Shown here: positions 19,088 through 28,953 of the stretch, piece by piece
Layout: the number at the start of each line of letters is the position of its first letter
Numbering within the stretch: the stretch's first letter is position 1
Source: Methanobacteriota archaeon
GTDB lineage: Archaea > Thermoplasmatota > Thermoplasmata > RBG-16-68-12
Direction: 5' to 3'
DNA length: 39,241 bases
NCBI GenBank assembly: GCA_005878915.1
Contig: VBML01000056.1
Span: 1 to 39,241 of the forward strand
Translations under genes and position numbers: made by a program
Notes under the pieces: generated by a model
Seen by the model: only the letters and a program-made list of their open reading frames with translations
Database searches by the model: none
Told to the model about the DNA's origin: nothing

Positions 19088-19189
19088 GAGGGCGGGTCCC
19101 CCGCGGAACCTTTAACCACGCGCGCCGGAATTGTGGCTCCGCCCGCGCTCCACGGTGAGGGCGAATTTCGACGCACGGACCACGCGCGA

Positions 19190-21286
19190 ATGAGCCTCGG
19201 CGACGCATTCCAGGGATGGGAGCTCGTCCACTTCGCGAGCAAGGCGAAGCGGCACGACGTGCTCGATAACGAGCGACGCCTAGCCTTGTACGAGGCGGGC
19301 CGCCTCCGGATGCGGGGAGAGGCCCCGGACGTTGCATCAGCCGCGCGACTGGAGGACCTTCTGGAAGCCCTCGTGGCATCGAATCTCGGAGAGGCGGACT
19401 GCGACCGGGGAGACTGCGAGGCGTGCGGGCGACTCGCCGTCCTCGAGTCGGAACGCCCGGCTTCGCCCCCACAGGTCGGGCCTGAGCGGCCGCCCCCGCC
19501 ACCCACCACGGGCGCGGAGCCAGAGGTCCTCCCGTCTTTTATCTACACGCCCTCGCGGATCCCTGGCCTTCGGTTCTCCCCTCGCAATTCAGAAGTCCTC
19601 GCAAAGGTCCGAGACGGAATTATCGAGGATGCCGCGGATTGGGTGTTGCACTACCAAGCCCTCCTCCTCGACGCCCAGTCTGGTTTCGACCGGCTGCTCT
19701 GCATTCCCCTGATGCGGGGCGTCCGGCACTATAAGTATCAAGTCGACACCGCCCTAAAGGTCCTCCGCGAGATGCGCGGGCGGGCGATCCTCGCCGACGA
19801 GGTCGGACTCGGCAAGACGATCGAGGCGGGGATGGTCCTCAAGGAGCTCATCGTTCGCGGGCTCGCGAGGAAAGTCCTGATCCTCACGCCCGCATCTCTC
19901 GTTACCCAATGGAGGGAGGAGATGGACGTCAAGTTCGGGCTGGCGTTCGAGATCATGGACGAGTTCGAGGACTGGGCCCGTCACGAGTTCGTGATCTCCT
20001 CGATCGACACTGCGAAGCGGGGGGTCCACAAGGAGGAAATCCAGCGCCTCTCGTACGATGTCGTGATCGTGGATGAGGCGCACAAGCTGAAGAACCGGGC
20101 CACGCAGAACTGGAAGCTCATCGCCTCCATCCGCAAGAAATACATGCTCCTCCTGACAGCGACTCCCGTGCAGAACGACCTCGAGGAGCTCTTCAACCTG
20201 GTAACCCTCCTCCGGCCGGGCCAGCTGAGCTCGTACGGCGGGTTCAAACATCGCTTCGTGCGCCGCGGCGATCGTCGAACCCCCTCGAACCCCAGGGAGT
20301 TGAGACGGCTCCTGAAGGAAGTGATGATCCGGAACCGGCGGAGTTCGGTTCTCGTCTTGCCCCCCCGGCGTGTCTTCTCCGCGGACATCGTCCTCTCCCG
20401 CGCGGAGCGGAGGCTGTACGAGGACGTCACGGACTTCGTGCGCGACCGCTACCCCGCATACGGGAGGAGGTCGACGAGCGTGAACAAATTATCCCTGATC
20501 ATCCTCCAGAAGGAGTTGGGGAGCAGCACGTTCGCCGCCGCGGAGACTCTCCGGAAGATGAAAGAGAGCCCCAACTTCCCGCTCGAGGACCGCCTCGTCC
20601 TCGCAGAGCTCCACGAACGTGCGGCGGCGGTGGCAGAGAACGAAAAGGCCCGGCGTCTCCGCCAGCTCCTTGGCCGAATCGACGACAAGGCAATCGTCTT
20701 CACCCAATATCTGCGCACCCTCCAGCACCTCAATGCCGTCCTTGGGGCGGACGGACACACGGTGTCCGTCTTCCACGGCGGAATGCCCCCGTGGGACAAG
20801 GATGAGAGCGTGCGCTCGTTCCGGGAAACGAACCGCGTCTTCCTCAGCACGGAAGCGGGCGGGGAGGGGCGGAACCTTCAGTTCTGCAACACCGTTATCA
20901 ATTTCGACCTCCCGTGGAACCCGCTCAAGATCGAGCAGCGAATCGGACGGGTCCACCGCCTCGGGCAAACGCGGGAGGTCCATATCGTGAACCTCTGGGC
21001 GAAGGACACGATTGAAGAGTACGTCATCGACTTGCTCGACAAGAAGATCAACATGTTCCAGCTGGTTGTCGGCGAGCTCGACCTCGTCCTGGGCCGGGCG
21101 GAGGAAGAGAGAACCTTCGAGGAGGTCCTCATGGATATTTGGACCGTGAAGGACATCGCACGACGTCGGGAGGAGCTCCAGCGATACGGGGAGCGCCTAC
21201 TCGCGGCGAAGGGACAGTACGAATCGATGAAGTCGTATCAAGATAACCTCCTGGGGCCTGAACTGGCGGCGGAGGCGAGTCCGTGA
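19190..21286 (+). CDS. SNF2/RapA-like helicase
   Basis: ILADEVGLGKTIEAGMVLKEL, VIVDEAHKLKN, LLLTATPVQNDLEELFNLVTLL, STEAGGEGRNLQFCNTVINFDLPWNPLKIEQRIGRVHRLGQ; start at ATG 19190 preferred because the TTTAA box at about 19110 would place the TSS near 19137. Confidence 0.93.
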   Translation: MSLGDAFQGWELVHFASKAKRHDVLDNERRLALYEAGRLRMRGEAPDVASAARLEDLLEALVASNLGEADCDRGDCEACGRLAVLESERPASPPQVGPERPPPPPTTGAEPEVLPSFIYTPSRIPGLRFSPRNSEVLAKVRDGIIEDAADWVLHYQALLLDAQSGFDRLLCIPLMRGVRHYKYQVDTALKVLREMRGRAILADEVGLGKTIEAGMVLKELIVRGLARKVLILTPASLVTQWREEMDVKFGLAFEIMDEFEDWARHEFVISSIDTAKRGVHKEEIQRLSYDVVIVDEAHKLKNRATQNWKLIASIRKKYMLLLTATPVQNDLEELFNLVTLLRPGQLSSYGGFKHRFVRRGDRRTPSNPRELRRLLKEVMIRNRRSSVLVLPPRRVFSADIVLSRAERRLYEDVTDFVRDRYPAYGRRSTSVNKLSLIILQKELGSSTFAAAETLRKMKESPNFPLEDRLVLAELHERAAAVAENEKARRLRQLLGRIDDKAIVFTQYLRTLQHLNAVLGADGHTVSVFHGGMPPWDKDESVRSFRETNRVFLSTEAGGEGRNLQFCNTVINFDLPWNPLKIEQRIGRVHRLGQTREVHIVNLWAKDTIEEYVIDLLDKKINMFQLVVGELDLVLGRAEEERTFEEVLMDIWTVKDIARRREELQRYGERLLAAKGQYESMKSYQDNLLGPELAAEASP

Positions 21287-22755
21287 TTTCGCCGACCTCG
21301 GTGGAGGGGTTCGTCCGGCGTTACTTCGAACGACGATCCGCCCCACTTCAGGAGGAGGAGACCGGCGTCTACCGCGCGATCCTCCCCGGGTCCTTGCTCC
21401 CCGCATTCGCGGGGGCGGCCTCCGTCCGTGTCGCCTTTCTCCCCGAACGCATGCCACCTGGCGGTGGGGTCGAACTCGCGGTGGTCGGGAGTTATCTCCT
21501 CGACCGCATCGTCGAGGACGCGACGGGAGCGGGATCGCACAGCGTCGCGCGCCTCTCTTTGGGCGACGTGTCCCCCCGAGAAGTCCTCGAGAAATCCATC
21601 CGGCCAAGAAACGCCAAGCTCTCTTTGGAGAGCGCGACGACCGAGTCCGTCCCTCATATCCTGTTCAACTTCACGGTCCGCCTCACCACGGACGAGCGGG
21701 TGGAGCGCGTGGAGTCGGTGCTCATCGACCTCCGGACGAGCGCGGAGCGTCGAGCCTCCCCTGTTCTATTTGAGGAGGGGGCGAGCCTTACGGAGGAACG
21801 CGCCCCCGACTGGACCGGAATCGAGGAGGCGTACCGGAGGGCGTGCGGGCTCCTTGAAGGGCGAATCGAAGCCGCCGTCATCGGGTTTCGGGACCAGGCC
21901 GAGAACCTCCGCAAGGCCGAGGTCGAACGCATCACCAAATACTTCAACGACTCAGTCACAGAGGCGCTTCATTCCAAGTTGACAGACGGGGCGGCGGAAG
22001 CCCAGGCCCTAGAGGTCGAACGCGACCGCCGCCTGGCCGAGGCGGAGGAGAAGTACCGCTTCGTGGGTGAGGTGGAACTGTGCAACGTCCGGACCGTCCA
22101 CCTTGACGTGACGAGGGCGGAGGCCAGTCTGTCGCACCGGGGGGCCCGGCGTACCGTGAGCGTGGAGTTCGACTGCTCAGATCCGGTGGCCCATCACCTC
22201 GTTTGCGACGAGTGCGGGATTCCTACGGAGTCGCCTGTTCTGTGCTTCGGCGGTCATCTTGTGGACCCCGCCTGCTCGCAGGGATGCGCGTTCTGCGACC
22301 GCGTGCATTGCCGGACCTGTATCGCGAAAGGAATGATCGCTCCGTGCGCGGAGTGCGCGCGGCCGATATGCATCGATCATCTCGAAGTGTGTGCGCTGAG
22401 CCGGCGGGGGTACTGTCCGGACCACATCCACACGTGCGCGATATGCGGGCGGACGGTCGGCCCCAACTATATCGCGAGATGCGTCAGCTGCGAGCAGCCG
22501 TACTGCGTGGTCTGCGTGGCCCCGCCAACGGATCGATGCGCAACATGCCGGGCCCTACAGGGAGCCACCACACAGGACCGTGCGGTTGCCGCGGTGCGGA
22601 GGTCGGACCCCGGCCTTGCGAAGATCACGAACTGGCGGCGAGCGTCAAACCCCCGGGTCACCGTCCTCGTAGGGAAGGGGCTCGTGTGGAACCATCTCCT
22701 CGTCATGGACGCCCGTGGCGCTGTGGTCGTGCGGAAGAAGGTCCTTGGCCGCTAG
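21283..22755 (+). CDS. Cys-rich multi-zinc-finger protein, coupled partner of the SNF2 helicase
   Basis: GTGA overlap with helicase stop; C-terminal CDECGIPTESPVLCFGGHLVDPACSQGCAFCDRVHCRTC...CAECARPICIDHLEVC...CPDHIHTCAICGRTVGPNYIARCVSCEQPYCVVCVAPPTDRCATC. Confidence 0.85.
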   Translation: MISPTSVEGFVRRYFERRSAPLQEEETGVYRAILPGSLLPAFAGAASVRVAFLPERMPPGGGVELAVVGSYLLDRIVEDATGAGSHSVARLSLGDVSPREVLEKSIRPRNAKLSLESATTESVPHILFNFTVRLTTDERVERVESVLIDLRTSAERRASPVLFEEGASLTEERAPDWTGIEEAYRRACGLLEGRIEAAVIGFRDQAENLRKAEVERITKYFNDSVTEALHSKLTDGAAEAQALEVERDRRLAEAEEKYRFVGEVELCNVRTVHLDVTRAEASLSHRGARRTVSVEFDCSDPVAHHLVCDECGIPTESPVLCFGGHLVDPACSQGCAFCDRVHCRTCIAKGMIAPCAECARPICIDHLEVCALSRRGYCPDHIHTCAICGRTVGPNYIARCVSCEQPYCVVCVAPPTDRCATCRALQGATTQDRAVAAVRRSDPGLAKITNWRRASNPRVTVLVGKGLVWNHLLVMDARGAVVVRKKVLGR

Positions 22756-23822
22756 GGGAGCGGTGTCCGCTCGACCTCGAGCCCGTCCGCTGTCGGGTAC
22801 TCCTCGACGAGGTAGGAGGGGCGCCCGAGATGGGGTGCGAGCTCTTCAAGAATCCACGGCGCGATCTCGATCCTCTTCCGAGGCCGATCCAGGCCCATCA
22901 GGCGAACCGGGACGCGGTGCCTCCCCGAGAGCTCCTGCATCAGGTCGTCGAGGCCTTCACCCTCGATGATGCCCTTCACCAGTGTGCCATCCCGGGTGAC
23001 GACCTCCCATGGTTGGGAGACGTTCTCCGCCCGCCGCTGAATCCGCGCCCGAAGCTGCCACGCGTCCTTGTACCCGCTCGTGCAGTAGTGGACCGTGATC
23101 CGCCACGGCTGCCCCAGGATTTCGAGCGCGGCCTCGTCAGAGCCCTTCACCCCGTACGACAGCTCGTGCTTCATCTCGTAGCCGCGGCTGAACATTCGGG
23201 CATAGTTCGCGTCCGAGAACTCGAGCTCGTTGAGATTCACAAACGAGAGCCCCTCCGCCTCGGCCCAATGGATAAGCTGGAGTAGGTCGCCCTTCCGCTC
23301 GGGGAGGAGAGGGACCTCCAGGCCCACGGTGAGGCCAAGGTTGCGGGCGACTCGGGAGCCCGCCACATAGGATGAGGCGCCCACGCGGGACCAAAGTCCC
23401 GGAGGAACGTGGAAGCGAAGCTCGTCGAGGCCTGCGTCGGCGAGCATCCGGATCTTGTCAACATCCGCGGTCATCGTGTAGAGGTGGGTATGGAACGCGG
23501 GGCCGAACTCCCCCTTCAGGAGGCGGATGTAATGACACGTACGGTCCAGCGCGTCAAGGGGGTCCCCGCCGGTGATCCCCGCGCCCATCGCCCGAATCGC
23601 CCGGGCCTCCTCTAGGACGTCCGCATCCGATGTGACGCGCTTTTCATCCGCGAATACGACATCCTGGTACATCTTCTCGTCGGACACCGGACAGTAGACG
23701 CAATGAAAACCGCACAGGCCCGTAACGAAGAGGACCATCTTCGCGCCCTCCTGGCACTGCCGGCAGCCGACGGGCAGCCTGCCCCGCACGGCCCCTCCGC
23801 AAGGGCGTTCCGCGAGCTTCAC
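22752..23822 (-). CDS. Radical SAM protein (resembles the COG2108 group)
   Basis: GCRQCQEGAKMVLFVTGLCGFHCVYCPVSDEKMYQD (Cx3Cx2C); GTG start at 23822 preferred, preceded by a TATA-like CTTTAT on the minus strand. Confidence 0.88.
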   Translation of the reverse strand: MKLAERPCGGAVRGRLPVGCRQCQEGAKMVLFVTGLCGFHCVYCPVSDEKMYQDVVFADEKRVTSDADVLEEARAIRAMGAGITGGDPLDALDRTCHYIRLLKGEFGPAFHTHLYTMTADVDKIRMLADAGLDELRFHVPPGLWSRVGASSYVAGSRVARNLGLTVGLEVPLLPERKGDLLQLIHWAEAEGLSFVNLNELEFSDANYARMFSRGYEMKHELSYGVKGSDEAALEILGQPWRITVHYCTSGYKDAWQLRARIQRRAENVSQPWEVVTRDGTLVKGIIEGEGLDDLMQELSGRHRVPVRLMGLDRPRKRIEIAPWILEELAPHLGRPSYLVEEYPTADGLEVERTPLP

Positions 23823-23979
23823 GAACCGGGTCCAACCGAGGGCGGGAGATAAAGATTCCCCGGGCGCTGAGGTTGGGTATCCGTGGGAGTTCCCGCACAA
23901 GGAAATTACAGGCAGACCGAACTGAACCGTTAAGCCCAAATACGTAGAGGTGCCATCGGTGGGGCAAGGAGGGAGACAC

Positions 23980-25710
23980 GTGTCGAAAGACATGGGCTCT
24001 CGGCGAGCATCGGTCATCCTGTTCGGACTGTGTCTGATTGCTGCTAGCGCGATCGCGGGCGTTGCCGTGTATCGATATATGTTCTGGGGAAACCAACTGC
24101 CCAACGGGTTCGCAATCAATGCCGTGGATCTCGACGGCGAGGGATCCGCGGAATACCTCATCGCGAAGGCCGTCGTGGACCTACCCGAATCGGGTGACTA
24201 TACCGCGGTCGCGCTGCTCGTCGATCCGTCTACGGGTGCGGCCGTCGCGACGACGACGGGTCGCGTCGAGATGGACCGGGGGCAGGATATCTTCGGGACC
24301 GGGTTCTGGACCCCGGAAATTCGCAAGGCCCAGGTCAGCGGCCCCTACGAGGTGCGGCTGACGTTCATCCGCGAGCAGAGCGACAGCATGTTCGAGCGCC
24401 CTGCGAATCCCGACATGGTGGGCCGGGTGTACCAGTGGACGTTCTCCACGCCTGCGTACGACTGGCGGTCCTTCCAAGAGCAACCAGCGGCCCTCACGAT
24501 CGCGGGGCCCGCGGTGTCGACGACGCAAGACTTTGACGGTGACGGACTCGCCGATGCGTTCGCAATCACTGTCCCCGTCAACGTCAACAAGGATGGAGTC
24601 TACGTAATTCACGCGGATAGTGACGCGCTCTTCCTCCCGGGCGTGACCGACCGATTCCTTGCTCGGGACGGGCCCGAGTTGGGGGCTCCGCAGTTCGTTC
24701 CGATGGCCTCCGGCCCTCAGACCGTCGAGATCGGTGTGCCACCTGAGCAACTGTACCTCAGCGGAATCGACGGCCCCTTGGATGTCCATATCACAATCTC
24801 GAGCGGTACGGAAACCGTCACCACCCATCCGTGTTGCGGGACGGTGAACCCGAGCTTTTCCGAGGATCCCGCGTTCGCTCCACCGCCGGAAGGCTCCGTG
24901 TTCGGCCTCCGGGCCCCATACGTGCTGCCCCCGACCCCGATCGGAGTCCGCGCTGAGGCCCACTTCTCGGGCGTCGTCCACTGGTTCGACTTCAAGAGAC
25001 CCTGGATGCCAATCGAGTTCACCGGTGATGTGCAGGACTTCGGGACCGATATGGACGGTGACGGGATGTTCGACTACCTCACGGTCCAGGCCGGGGTCAC
25101 CGTGCGGAACCCCGGAACCTACGACTTTTCCGGGACTCTCTACGCAGGGGGATCCGAGCCTAGCAACGAGGTCCTCGTGCGGAGCACTCCGGATCAGTCG
25201 AACGTCGTAACGACCGCGTGGACACGAATCCCGTTCAACGACTGGACGTACACGCAGGGTCCACAGACGGTCACTCTCAACTTCGCGGGCGCAGAGATTC
25301 TGGCAGCGCGTCTGAACGGTCCGTACGACGTGAAGCTGCGGATCGTGCCGGCAAACGTCGTGATCGATCCTGTCATCGCTCATACCACAGGGACGTACTC
25401 CACGTCCCAGTTCGAGGCCACGGGGGCGAAAGCCGCGAGACTCCCCTCCATTGCCGTCACCTCCTCGGAGCCCGGGGCGTTCGACATTCGGATGACATCC
25501 ACGGACCTCGGCTCCGGATACATGACGATGATCCGGATCATCCATGCGAACGGTGTCGTCGCTCTGGACGTGACGGCACAGACAGGAGATCTTCTGATCC
25601 TGACATTCCGGACAGACACTGCCCGTGCCGCGGACTTCGCCGTCGCCACGTACCTCGTCGGTCCGTCGGGCGAGGGCGTGGACTACCTCGAGATCCCGCT
25701 AACCCGCTAG
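23980..25710 (+). CDS. Membrane-anchored surface protein with repeated Asp-rich (Ca-binding-like) domains
   Basis: N-terminal TM; repeats DLDGEGSAEYLIAKAVVDLPESGDY, DFDGDGLADAFAITVPVNVNKDGVY, DMDGDGMFDYLTVQAGVTVRNPGTY; RBS-like GGAGGGA upstream of GTG. Confidence 0.75.
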   Translation: MSKDMGSRRASVILFGLCLIAASAIAGVAVYRYMFWGNQLPNGFAINAVDLDGEGSAEYLIAKAVVDLPESGDYTAVALLVDPSTGAAVATTTGRVEMDRGQDIFGTGFWTPEIRKAQVSGPYEVRLTFIREQSDSMFERPANPDMVGRVYQWTFSTPAYDWRSFQEQPAALTIAGPAVSTTQDFDGDGLADAFAITVPVNVNKDGVYVIHADSDALFLPGVTDRFLARDGPELGAPQFVPMASGPQTVEIGVPPEQLYLSGIDGPLDVHITISSGTETVTTHPCCGTVNPSFSEDPAFAPPPEGSVFGLRAPYVLPPTPIGVRAEAHFSGVVHWFDFKRPWMPIEFTGDVQDFGTDMDGDGMFDYLTVQAGVTVRNPGTYDFSGTLYAGGSEPSNEVLVRSTPDQSNVVTTAWTRIPFNDWTYTQGPQTVTLNFAGAEILAARLNGPYDVKLRIVPANVVIDPVIAHTTGTYSTSQFEATGAKAARLPSIAVTSSEPGAFDIRMTSTDLGSGYMTMIRIIHANGVVALDVTAQTGDLLILTFRTDTARAADFAVATYLVGPSGEGVDYLEIPLTR

Positions 25711-25756
25711 GGTCCTTGGGGACGCGACGGCGGGGCGCAACGTCCAGTTGCAATCG

Positions 25757-26050
25757 CTAGACCGGGCGCTTGCACTTCGCGCAGACGAGCCGACACTCCC
25801 GCTTACACTCGGTGCAAACGCCGTGGAGGAACCTCTCCTTCACGGGGGAATGGTGGCAGTCGCTGACGACGGAAACCATGTGACCGCAGTAGTCACACAG
25901 GTGTTGGACCGGCCTCTTGCCCGAGACGTACCTCTGGTAGGCCATGAGTCCCAATAGGATGAGAACAAGAACGCCGAGAATGGCACCGATGATGACGCAC
26001 TGGAGGCTCCCGCCGGTCTCCTGGAGCGGCAGGAGGGGGAGGATGGGCAC
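25757..26050 (-). CDS. Small TM protein with Cys/His-rich C-terminal zinc-binding region
   Basis: VIIGAILGVLVLILLGLMAYQRYV then CDYCGHMVSVVSDCHHSPVKERFLHGVCTECKRECRLVCAKCKRPV. Confidence 0.75.
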   Translation of the reverse strand: MPILPLLPLQETGGSLQCVIIGAILGVLVLILLGLMAYQRYVSGKRPVQHLCDYCGHMVSVVSDCHHSPVKERFLHGVCTECKRECRLVCAKCKRPV

Positions 26051-26134
26051 CGCCCATCAATCCCCGAAACTCTCTTAAATCTTGTCCGGTGGTTCCTCCC
26101 TCCAATACGCTATTTACCTGAGCGATTCCTTGCC

Positions 26135-26953
26135 ATGGTCGTGCAGGGCCGAACGGCCGCGGCGACGCTCCGGGAGCTTGGGGTTCGCGCGAGCCGGCGC
26201 CTCGGGCAACACTTCCTGCTCGACGAGGGCGTGGCCCGTCGCCAGGTCGACATCGCCGACATCCAGAAGAGCGAGACGGTCGTCGAAATCGGGCCCGGGC
26301 TTGGCGTGCTGACGCGGCTTCTGGCGGCGCGAGCGAAACGAGTGATCGCAATCGAGAAGGACTCCCGCCTCGCGTCAATCCTGGAGACGATTGGAGATCG
26401 CGTGGAAATCGTCCGGGGCGACGCGCTGAAGGTCGAGTGGCCCGCGTTCGACGTGATGGTTGCCAACCTGCCGTACCAGATCTCTTCGCCAATCCTCTTC
26501 AGACTCCTTGACCAGCGGTTCGATCGGGCCGTGCTCATGCTGCAGCGGGAGTTTGTGGAACGAATGGTGGCGCGGCCCCGGACGAAGGACTACTCGCGCC
26601 TGACGGTGAACGTCGCTCATCGTGCGGCATGCGAAATGCTCGAAACGGTTCCGCGGTCCGCGTTCTTTCCGCAGCCGCGGGTGGAATCCGCGGTCGTCCG
26701 CCTCGCGAGCCGGCCACCGCCATATCGTGTAGTGGACGAGAAGACGTTCCGCGAATGCGTAGACGGCTGCTTCGGCCATCGGCGGAAGACGATCCGGAAC
26801 GCGCTTGACCTCGAGTGGCGACGATTTGCACCCGACCGCGCGGGCTGGCGACAATCAATCCTCGAGCTCCCTTTCCTCGACCGGCGCGCCGACGCCCTCT
26901 CACCCGCGGAATTCGCGCATCTGTCCAATGCGATTGCGGTGGCGAAAGGTTAA
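26135..26953 (+). CDS. ksgA: 16S rRNA adenine dimethyltransferase
   Basis: RLGQHFLLDEGVARRQVD, VVEIGPGLGVLTRLL, VMVANLPYQISSPILFRLL. Confidence 0.95.
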   Translation: MVVQGRTAAATLRELGVRASRRLGQHFLLDEGVARRQVDIADIQKSETVVEIGPGLGVLTRLLAARAKRVIAIEKDSRLASILETIGDRVEIVRGDALKVEWPAFDVMVANLPYQISSPILFRLLDQRFDRAVLMLQREFVERMVARPRTKDYSRLTVNVAHRAACEMLETVPRSAFFPQPRVESAVVRLASRPPPYRVVDEKTFRECVDGCFGHRRKTIRNALDLEWRRFAPDRAGWRQSILELPFLDRRADALSPAEFAHLSNAIAVAKG

Positions 26954-26997
26954 TTGCCGTTTCGCAACTAACGCCCTCCCCTCTCACGGGAGCTCCT

Positions 26998-27870
26998 ATG
27001 GTCCGCAGGAAAGAGAAGTCCGAGCTGGATCAGGCGGAGATCAAGCTTGAAAGCCTGATCGAGAGGCGGGACGCTCTGAACGCGGAGGCCTCTGTATTCC
27101 GACAGGAGCGGGACCTCCTCAATAATCAGAAGATGGACCTCGCGGACGGGATGCGCAGCCTCAGGGCCGAGAGGAACCGGCTCGTCGACGAGATGCGGGC
27201 CCATCGCGACCGGAGGAACGAGTTCCAGAGAAAAGCTCGCGAGCTCGTGGACCTGAAGCGGCAGGTCCGGGGCCAGCTCCGGGGCTCCATCTCCGGGGAA
27301 GTCGACCGGCTGCGGAAGGAGATCAAGAGCCTGGAGATGCGCCAGCAAACGACAACCCTCGCGCTCAAAGAGGAGAACGCCCTCCTCGAGGACCTCCGGG
27401 AGAAGCTGAAGGATCTAAAGGGGCTCGAGCTTCTCAAAGGCGAGCAAGACAAGGTCGGGCGGGAGATAAAGGACCTTGACGCGTCGATCACCGACCTGTT
27501 CCGCACCGCAGACAGAGAGCACGACCTCGTCGTGAAGTTCAGCAACGAGGCGAAGGAGCGCCATGAGAAGATCGTGGAGCTCACCGCCCAGCTCGCCGCC
27601 CTTGCCACGGAGGCCGACAAGAAACACGAAGAGTTTCTGAAGATCCGGGCGCGGGCCGATGAATTCCATCAGAAAGCGACGGAGATGCGCGCGAAGGTCC
27701 TCACGATCGAGGACGCGCGTCGCTCGGAGATCCGCGAAGCACGGAACCTCCTTCGACAGCAGAACATCACGGTCCGCAAGGTGCTCCTTGACGAGAGAAA
27801 GCTGGACAAGGCCGCAGACGACGCGCTACAACTCCTGCTGAAGAAGGGGCGCGTGGAGATGAAGGGATGA
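26998..27870 (+). CDS. Archaeal coiled-coil protein (COG1340-like)
   Basis: Nearly continuous heptad-rich sequence from MVRRKEKSELDQAEIKLESLIERRD... Confidence 0.8.
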   Translation: MVRRKEKSELDQAEIKLESLIERRDALNAEASVFRQERDLLNNQKMDLADGMRSLRAERNRLVDEMRAHRDRRNEFQRKARELVDLKRQVRGQLRGSISGEVDRLRKEIKSLEMRQQTTTLALKEENALLEDLREKLKDLKGLELLKGEQDKVGREIKDLDASITDLFRTADREHDLVVKFSNEAKERHEKIVELTAQLAALATEADKKHEEFLKIRARADEFHQKATEMRAKVLTIEDARRSEIREARNLLRQQNITVRKVLLDERKLDKAADDALQLLLKKGRVEMKG

Positions 27871-28949
27871 AGGCGGTCATCCTCGCGGGCGGGGAGGGCA
27901 CCCGGCTGAAGCCGCTGACGTTCCACCTGCCGAAGCCGCTGATCCCCATCGCGGGGCGGCCGTGCATCGATTTCGTGATCCGGTCCCTCATCGCCTCCGG
28001 GTTCCGGGAAATCGTGATCACGACCGCGTACCTCTCGGACCGCTTGATTCAATCGATCGGCGACGGCCTCGACTACAACGCGTCCATCCTCTACTCCTTC
28101 GAGGGCACCCCTGCGGGGACCGCGGGCGCGGTCCGCCGGGTCGCGAACTTTATTGGCGAGACCTTCGTCGTCGCGATGGGCGACGTGCTTGCGGACGTCG
28201 ACTTCCGAGCCCTCTATGAATTCCACCGGGAGCGGGGAGGGGCGGCGACGATCGCCCTCACGCGCGTCACAGATCCCACTCAGTATGGAATCGCGGCTGT
28301 CGACGACCGTGGGAGGATTGTGAAGTTCCGCGAGAAACCGAAGCGTGACGAGGCGTTCTCCGACCTCGCGAATGCGGGGATCTACGTGCTCGAGCCGAAG
28401 GTCCTCGACTTCATACCGCCCGACCAGCCGTTCGACTTCGCCAAGGACGTCTTCCCGAGGCTGCTCGCCAAGGGGCTCCCTGTGTACGGGAAGGAGCTCG
28501 ACGGGGTATGGATGGATATCGGCCGCCCACGGGACCTCTGGCGGGCGAGCATGGAGGTCGTGCGGCGGGAGGGGAAGCCCCTCTCTATCCACGGGGTGGC
28601 GACGGAAGGACCTCTGATCCTGCAGGAGGGTGCGGTCGTCGCCGCAGGAGCGACGCTGCGGGGCCCCGTGTTCCTCGCCGCGGGGTCACGGATCGCAAAG
28701 GGGTGTTCCGTGAGCAACGCGTGCATCTACGAGGGTACGACAATCGACGCCGACGCGAACATCACGAACAGCATCGTCCTGGAACAGAGCCGGATCGGAG
28801 CGAGGAGCGAGGTCGTGGACAGTGTGGTTGCCCGGAGCTGCACGATCGAGGAAGACGTGCGGCTCGTCTCGAGCCTCATCGGCGATGACATGACCGTCAA
28901 GGCGCACTCCCGCCTGGAGAACGCAACGGTGTCACCGCCCCAGGAGTAG
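27867..28949 (+). CDS. NDP-sugar nucleotidyltransferase with left-handed beta-helix C-terminus
   Basis: MKAVILAGGEGTRLKPLTFHLPKPLIPIAGRP...; hexapeptide repeats at C-terminus; ATGA overlap with upstream gene. Confidence 0.92.
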   Translation: MKAVILAGGEGTRLKPLTFHLPKPLIPIAGRPCIDFVIRSLIASGFREIVITTAYLSDRLIQSIGDGLDYNASILYSFEGTPAGTAGAVRRVANFIGETFVVAMGDVLADVDFRALYEFHRERGGAATIALTRVTDPTQYGIAAVDDRGRIVKFREKPKRDEAFSDLANAGIYVLEPKVLDFIPPDQPFDFAKDVFPRLLAKGLPVYGKELDGVWMDIGRPRDLWRASMEVVRREGKPLSIHGVATEGPLILQEGAVVAAGATLRGPVFLAAGSRIAKGCSVSNACIYEGTTIDADANITNSIVLEQSRIGARSEVVDSVVARSCTIEEDVRLVSSLIGDDMTVKAHSRLENATVSPPQE

Positions 28950-28953
28950 TTGG

